Shown one piece after another: positions 4,639 to 8,451 of a DNA stretch of 8,451 nt. The DNA lies in contig SYDV01000182.1 in the NCBI GenBank assembly GCA_005801395.1, positions 1 to 8,451 on the forward strand, in the 5' to 3' direction. A model generated the notes under the pieces. It made no database searches. It was given only the letters and a program-made list of their open reading frames with translations, and was not told where the DNA came from. The DNA comes from Planctomycetia bacterium (GTDB taxonomy: Bacteria; Planctomycetota; UBA11346). The position numbers and the translations under genes were made by a program. Positions within the stretch are counted from its first letter, which is position 1. Every line of letters starts with the position of its first letter.

Positions 4639-6453
4639 ATGACCGGCACCGGCGGCATTGGCTCAGGCGTTCCAACGACACCTGATGCACGTGCTTTGCT
4701 GCTGCAATTATCATCCAGCAATGCTCGCGCATTAACCGCGGGTTTACAGCCAGGAGAGATGCTGACGGCACGTGTAGGACAGTCATTTGCAGATGGTTCG
4801 GTTATGTTGGAAGTCGGCGGTAAAAGTTTAATCGCATCTAGTGCCGTGCCGTTAACTCCTGATGCACTGGTGCGTTTGCAGGTGCAAATAGCGGGTAATC
4901 AACCGGTGTTGAAATTGCTCGACGGCGGTCCCGTGGATGAGATTCACACCAGCACGGCGGCAGTACGCGCAGCGGTTTTGGGATTACCAGCGACATCAAC
5001 GGCGGCGTTGGTGCTGAAAGCCTTTGAAACTGTTGGCGCACCATTAAACGCGGAACGTTTACAAGCGGCGATGACAGCGGTTGGAAATTTACCACCAGAG
5101 GAAGCGAATCTGCGTGCTCAGGCGATGGGTTTGCTGGCAAAGATTAATGCGCCCATAACGCCACCAATGCTGGCATTGGCTGAGCGATCATTATTAGGCG
5201 AAAAAAATGCATCGGTACCCAATGTCGCTGCCGCAGTGCAACACGTTCAGCAAGCGGTCCAAGGATTATTAACTAATAATCGCCTCCCTTTAAATCCCAG
5301 TAATTCCGGTACGCTGCCAACGCCCGTGGTAACCACTGCCTCACCACCAACGAGCGCCCCAGGAGCACCGGTTTTAGGAGTGCCAATGGGTGTCGTATTG
5401 GCGAATACCACCGCGCCAGGATCAGCGGCAATACCAGTGCCCGTATCAATCGCCTTGCCAACGACTGTTCCATCGGCGCTCCCGGTGGTTCCAGGGCAAG
5501 CGGGAACATCAGCGCCTACGATTGCTGGTCAGTCGCTAGCTGCCACCTCAATTCTGCCTCAGGCCTCATTAGGACCGTCAGCGGGACCGACAGTGGGACC
5601 GACAGTGGGACAGGCATCAAAGTCGCCGATAACGTCTGCAGTCACACCCGGAGCGGCCCCACTTGCGAGCACGCCTATTTCGCCAGTCGCCACGTCGTTA
5701 TTGCAACCAGGACTTACCACCGGATTGCCGGCGACGACGTCTACCGTGACAACGCCACAATTATCTAGTTCAATAGTAGGATCAGTTTCAAGACAGCCAC
5801 TTATTGTGGGTCAATTACCAGCGCTTTCGGCACAGCATATCGCCGCCGCGTTGGCCCAAAGTACTCCTCCCGATGGTGGTCGCGATGGTGCACGTGCCGT
5901 TATGCAAGCGTTAGGGTTGGTCGGAATTCGCCCACGTGAGAGCACGGTGGCGAGCCATACGCCGCGCGAACCAACCGCCTTGCAGGCCTTGGCGCAAGCG
6001 GTGACCTCATCACCGCCGTCACCGATTTCATCATCAGATCCACGTGCTCCAATTATACCGCAATCGGTAGATCAAGCGATGACGGTATTGGTGCGCGAAT
6101 CGTTAGTAGAAACCATATTTAAACCCCAGGCGTTATCGGATTACGATAAAGTTTTAGCCGTACCAATGCATGTCCAACAACATCCGACCCCCATGCGCTT
6201 TGCTATCGCTGAACGGGAAACGGCTGCTGGCACCGCGACTTTTGTCCGTGTTGATACAGAATTAACCAACCTCGGCCCACTGAGCGTTCGCTTGTCCGGC
6301 ATCGATGGTGGTGCCCTCAGTATTACCATTTTCGCCCACGGCCCAGCGCAGGCGAATTTGCAGGCCGCTTTGCCTGCATTATCAGACAGTTTACGGGAAT
6401 TAGGCGTTACTGCAGGCTTGCGTGTTGCTGACTGGAATGACAGCCATGGTTGA
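4639..6453 (+). CDS. fliK: FliK-type flagellar hook-length control protein
   Basis: A 604-residue secreted ruler protein. The N-terminal domain (about 33-95) begins LQPGEMLTARVGQSF and resembles the beta-rich start of long FliK proteins. A helical part follows to about 215. Residues ~220-400 are low in complexity and rich in Pro, Thr, Ser, Ala and Val, as expected of an extended ruler. The C-terminal domain (about 519-600) has the FliK signature: FVRVDTELTNLGPLSVRLSG, a second strand pair LSITIFAHG, then the helix ANLQAALPALSDSLRELGV. That domain signals FlhB to switch export from hook to filament subunits. No strong ribosome site precedes the ATG, which lies 3 nt after the fliA stop, so coupling is likely. 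Identity rests on architecture plus position. Confidence 0.85.
   Translation: MTGTGGIGSGVPTTPDARALLLQLSSSNARALTAGLQPGEMLTARVGQSFADGSVMLEVGGKSLIASSAVPLTPDALVRLQVQIAGNQPVLKLLDGGPVDEIHTSTAAVRAAVLGLPATSTAALVLKAFETVGAPLNAERLQAAMTAVGNLPPEEANLRAQAMGLLAKINAPITPPMLALAERSLLGEKNASVPNVAAAVQHVQQAVQGLLTNNRLPLNPSNSGTLPTPVVTTASPPTSAPGAPVLGVPMGVVLANTTAPGSAAIPVPVSIALPTTVPSALPVVPGQAGTSAPTIAGQSLAATSILPQASLGPSAGPTVGPTVGQASKSPITSAVTPGAAPLASTPISPVATSLLQPGLTTGLPATTSTVTTPQLSSSIVGSVSRQPLIVGQLPALSAQHIAAALAQSTPPDGGRDGARAVMQALGLVGIRPRESTVASHTPREPTALQALAQAVTSSPPSPISSSDPRAPIIPQSVDQAMTVLVRESLVETIFKPQALSDYDKVLAVPMHVQQHPTPMRFAIAERETAAGTATFVRVDTELTNLGPLSVRLSGIDGGALSITIFAHGPAQANLQAALPALSDSLRELGVTAGLRVADWNDSHG
5572..5607 (+). 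repeat. 12-nt in-frame tandem repeat within fliK
   Basis: Three 12-nt units, the last two identical (GGACCGACAGTG) and the first with a few changes, encode GPSA-GPTV-GPTV from residue 312. They lie in the low-complexity region and would change ruler length by four residues per unit. Confidence 0.7.
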
Positions 6454-6763
6454 GTCAGCGCAACCGCCGCCAGAACCAGCAACGCCACGTCGTCGTGCCG
6501 TGGCGTTGCGCTATGATGCAGAGAATGAATCTGCCCCGCGTGTTCTCGCTAAAGGGCAAGGCGATATTGCTGAACGCATTATTAAATTAGCCGAAGAACA
6601 CGGCATTCCCTTGCACGAAGATAAAGACCTCGTTCGATTATTAAGTATTCTTGACTTGGATGTTGAAGTGCCACCGACCTTGTATCGTGCCCTGGCGGAG
6701 GTGTTGTCACATATTTATCGTGCGAATGGACAAGCACAGGAACTAGCCTCGCGCAAGAAATAA
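6446..6763 (+). CDS. FhlB-type protein, homologue of the FlhB C-terminal export-switch domain
   Basis: A 105-residue soluble protein matching the cytoplasmic domain of FlhB: AVALRYDAENESAPRVLAKG (18-37), AERIIKLAEEHGIPLHEDKDLVRLL (42-66), then EVPPTLYRALAEVLSHIYR (74-92). It lacks the membrane part of FlhB and the NPTH autocleavage motif that precedes this segment in full FlhB. Such stand-alone copies (FhlB, Bacillus YlqH) commonly sit beside fliK and are thought to assist the export gate; the exact role is not settled. I prefer the ATG at 6446, with GGAA (6434-6437) 8 nt before it. It overlaps the fliK stop by 8 nt, which indicates translational coupling. It ends the operon and converges on the DUF4282-like gene. 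The N-terminus is proline-rich. Confidence 0.88.
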   Translation: MVESAQPPPEPATPRRRAVALRYDAENESAPRVLAKGQGDIAERIIKLAEEHGIPLHEDKDLVRLLSILDLDVEVPPTLYRALAEVLSHIYRANGQAQELASRKK

Positions 6764-6797
6764 ACTGATTTGCGTTATATCCCACACGGCGTGAATT

Positions 6798-7081
6798 TTA
6801 TTTCCCGGTGGCCCGCGCTTCGTTTTTCTTGAGTGAAACATGGATAGAGAACAGTAAAATAAATTGCTCACAAATAACGCGCCACATGACTTGTCCGATG
6901 ATCACGCTCAGCAACATCATTTCCCATGGCAAGGTGCTGAGCATCACTGTGGATGACCCTGTTTTGGGTACGACGAAAAAAATGATAGCGGCCAGATCAA
7001 TATCGCGAGCGCACCAATAGGGTACATTATTTTGATCAGTCCCGTGCTAATCATCAGTCGAAACGAAAAGAAATCCCACAT
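6798..7081 (-). pseudogene. DUF4282-like small membrane protein, interrupted by a one-base frameshift
   Basis: On the minus strand, ATG 7079-7081 with GGAG (7088-7091) 6 nt before it opens a frame reading MWDFFSFRLMISTGLIKIMY, then a hydrophobic stretch, and stops early at TGA 6944-6946 after 45 residues. A second frame takes over in the same place: VVPKTGSSTVMLSTLPWEMM, then VMWRVICEQFILLFSIHVSL, ending at TAA 6798-6800. Joined, they give one two-helix protein of about 94 residues resembling DUF4282 proteins, including their C-terminal WRIICEL..LF.I motif. The switch falls at an A7 run (6976-6982). The total span is 284 nt, one short of a multiple of three, and one added base there restores the frame. 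This may be a true lesion, an assembly error or slippage. Confidence 0.75.
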
Positions 7082-7228
7082 AGTGTTCTCCAGTTCGCCA
7101 TCATGTCCGCATCGTTATGCAGGCAAGCTCACACGCTTTCCGGTCGGTCGTAGCGCAAATGATGGAGAGCGGTGAGAAGCGAGGTTGACGACTTCCCCAA
7201 CGTGTGAGCGGCCTAATAGTGCGGACCC
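7082..7228. promoter_or_regulatory. Divergent gap between DUF4282-like gene and miaA
   Basis: This 147-nt gap should contain promoters for both directions. TTGACG (7185-7190) is close to a -35 hexamer in the miaA direction. The only AT-rich candidate after it, TAATAG (7214-7219), is 23 nt away, too far for a standard promoter. The miaA ATG has no good Shine-Dalgarno. Nothing else stands out. Confidence 0.3.
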
Positions 7229-8146
7229 ATGGCTATTCCCGTCCTCGTCATCGTTGGCCCCACGGCGTCCGGTAAATCGGCGTTGGCAGTGGCGTTGGCG
7301 CAGCGACTGGGCGGAGAAATTATCAGTGCCGATGCCTTTGCTATTTATCAAGAGATGAATGTTGGCACAGCAAAACCGACGCTGGCGGAACAGGGGGGCA
7401 TAACGCATCACCTGCTATCTAGTGTAGCGGTGCATGATCGCTGCGATGTGAGTCGATGGTTGGAAGGAGCCGATTCGGCAGTAAATGACATTCACAAAAG
7501 AGGAAAAATAGCCATCGTTGCTGGTGGTACACCGCTGTATGTAAAGGCGTTGCTCGAAGGATTATCAGCTGGTGCGCCACGCGATGTAGAGGTGCGTGCA
7601 GCCATAGAAGGTCGTTACGATAAAGAGGGGGGCGCAGTTTTATTCGCTGAACTACAAGCGATCGATCCCATTTATGCCGCTGATCGACATCCCAATGATA
7701 AGCGCCGCATCGTACGGGCATTAGAGGTACATGCGTTGACCGGTCAGCCGTATTCGTTTTTTCATACGACCGATGGTATTCGTCGTGCCGATATTCGGCC
7801 ATGCCTCATCGGTTTACAGTGGCCACGTGAGATTATTTATGCGCGCATCGATGCTCGCGCTGAATTAATGTTTAAGGCCGGATTAATCGAAGAAGTCCGT
7901 GGATTAGCCGACCGTATCAGTCCGGAAGCCGCTCAGGCGGTCGGTTACAAAGAAGTATTGGCCTATTTACGTGGCGAACACGATTTAGCGCGCGCGTTAG
8001 AATTAGTGCAGCAAAAATCGCGAAACTTAGCTAAGCATCAAATGACGTGGTATCGAAATTGGTCAGATATAAATTGGATGGCAGGAGACGATCCCGAGCT
8101 GATCGTTAAAGCAGAGAAATTGGCCCGCGTCTGGGTGTCTGGCTGA
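7229..8146 (+). CDS. miaA: MiaA, tRNA dimethylallyltransferase
   Basis: A 305-residue enzyme of normal length. It transfers a dimethylallyl group to N6 of adenosine 37 in tRNAs that read codons beginning with U, the first step to ms2i6A. The P-loop is GPTASGKS (10-17). The substrate motif ISADAFAIYQEMNVGTAKP (32-50) keeps the key aspartate D35, but has Ala where the family usually has Ser. VAGGTPLYVKALLEG (97-111), RHPNDKRRIVRALEV (153-167), QAVGYKEVLAYLRG and SRNLAKHQMTWYRNW (264-278) are all family landmarks; the last has His where AKRQ is common. An in-frame stop lies shortly upstream, and the ATG at 7229 gives the expected N-terminus. It stands apart from the flagellar genes and is probably transcribed alone. 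Confidence 0.97.
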   Translation: MAIPVLVIVGPTASGKSALAVALAQRLGGEIISADAFAIYQEMNVGTAKPTLAEQGGITHHLLSSVAVHDRCDVSRWLEGADSAVNDIHKRGKIAIVAGGTPLYVKALLEGLSAGAPRDVEVRAAIEGRYDKEGGAVLFAELQAIDPIYAADRHPNDKRRIVRALEVHALTGQPYSFFHTTDGIRRADIRPCLIGLQWPREIIYARIDARAELMFKAGLIEEVRGLADRISPEAAQAVGYKEVLAYLRGEHDLARALELVQQKSRNLAKHQMTWYRNWSDINWMAGDDPELIVKAEKLARVWVSG

Positions 8147-8191
8147 ATAACATTAATGACCAAATGAATTATTACGGGGGCCTTGCGCTTT

Positions 8192-8217
8192 GTGTTAAAC
8201 AGCTTTGTGTTTAACAT
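8192..8217. repeat. Inverted and tandem repeat downstream of miaA
   Basis: TGTTAAACA (8193-8201) and TGTTTAACA (8208-8216) are perfect reverse complements around a 6-nt spacer. They also belong to two tandem 15-nt copies of GCTTTGTGTTWAACA (8187-8201 and 8202-8216) that differ at one base. CTTGC (8182-8186) and GCAAG (8225-8229) could extend the fold outward. No T-tract follows, so a terminator role is uncertain. Confidence 0.6.
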
Positions 8218-8219
8218 AG

Positions 8220-8249
8220 GTGGGGCAAGCTCAGTTCGAACATGCCCAC
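8220..8249. terminator. Hairpin between convergent ends, possible terminator
   Basis: GTGGGGCA (8220-8227) pairs with TGCCCAC (8243-8249), with one bulged G and a 15-nt loop, followed on the plus strand by TTTAG. It lies about 75 nt past the miaA stop, between miaA and a possible converging gene. The stem is GC-rich but the T-tract is only three bases, so termination is a modest inference. Confidence 0.35.
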
Positions 8250-8265
8250 TTTAGCCATAATGAAT

Positions 8266-8451
8266 TTATTTAGCTTTTTGAAATAGGGATTGCCGTTCAC
8301 CATCGTTCATCCTAAATCCGGCATTAGGAATCTTGGCAACGCCGTGATAAGCATGATATTGCACGTATGTTACGTAAAAAATCCGCTGCTTCTTTGGTTC
8401 CCTGTTTGGGTGAATCATTTCCCGAGTCGAGAGTCGGTCATAAAGACACGT
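8266..8451 (-). CDS. Possible C-terminal part of a minus-strand gene entering from the right edge
   Basis: A minus-strand frame is open from the right edge to TAA 8266-8268, 61 residues without a stop. The composition is protein-like: REMIHPNREPKKQRIFYV, then VQYHAYHGVAKIPNAGFRMN, ending SLFQKAK. I do not recognise it. It uses AGG for arginine twice in a short span, whereas the main genes here mostly use CGN. Two plus-strand frames are also open across part of this segment (one from about 8318, one from an ATG at 8368), so the assignment is uncertain. The hairpins at 8192-8249 would suit the meeting point of two convergent genes. Confidence 0.35.
   Translation of the reverse strand, partial: TCLYDRLSTREMIHPNREPKKQRIFYVTYVQYHAYHGVAKIPNAGFRMNDGERQSLFQKAK

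Noticed and set aside
6808..7020. Plus-strand open frame of 70 codons in the gap before miaA
   Set aside because: It is the antisense shadow of the frameshifted DUF4282-like gene, which has a ribosome site and family motifs.
7185..7219. Promoter for miaA with TTGACG and TAATAG
   Set aside because: The 23-nt spacing is well outside the normal 16-18 nt.
8230..8245. tRNA-like AGTTCGAAC near the end of the window
   Set aside because: No acceptor, D or anticodon stems can be built around it; it lies in the loop of a simple hairpin.

Overview
The window reads as a chromosomal piece of a flagellated bacterium with mixed codon use (roughly 50% GC by eye). A CsrA/FliW pair next to a flagellar sigma factor is not the enteric gammaproteobacterial arrangement. 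It is typical of Firmicutes, Campylobacterota, Spirochaetes, Planctomycetota and some deltaproteobacterial lineages. HDOD, FhlB and the codon use fit a Gram-negative member of that set (planctomycete-like or deltaproteobacterial-like), but the phylum cannot be fixed from sequence alone.

Layout. (1) The left edge holds the last 26 codons of a plus-strand gene with strongly C-ending codons (3-83). (2) Positions 134-3067 are a minus-strand cluster, in transcription order: fliW, csrA, an HDOD-domain gene, an ABC ATPase and a YacP-like NYN ribonuclease. Gaps are 5, 21, 69 and 10 nt, so it is probably one operon. (3) Positions 3068-3540 are a divergent control region without a credible protein gene. 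It contains a 186-bp quasi-palindrome with 18-nt terminal inverted repeats and 8-nt tandem units carrying regularly spaced GGA triplets, plus smaller hairpins. (4) Positions 3541-6763 are a plus-strand flagellar operon: a small unknown two-helix membrane protein, a FliA-type sigma factor, a long FliK-type hook-length protein and an FhlB-type export protein, all tightly spaced or overlapping. (5) A minus-strand DUF4282-like membrane protein (6798-7081) is split by a one-base frameshift at an A7 run. (6) miaA (7229-8146) follows in the plus direction. (7) The right edge has two hairpins and an open frame entering on the minus strand that may be the end of another gene.

How it fits together. FliA is expected to drive late flagellar genes. 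FliK and FhlB act in the flagellar export and hook-length switch. FliW is known in other bacteria to bind flagellin and CsrA, so that flagellin export releases or restrains CsrA on flagellin mRNA. The two divergent operons therefore look like the regulatory and structural halves of one flagellar checkpoint, sharing one structured intergenic region. The most unusual parts are that palindromic region, the long-tailed CsrA, the HDOD protein with a lost HD histidine, the partnerless ABC ATPase and the frameshifted DUF4282 gene.
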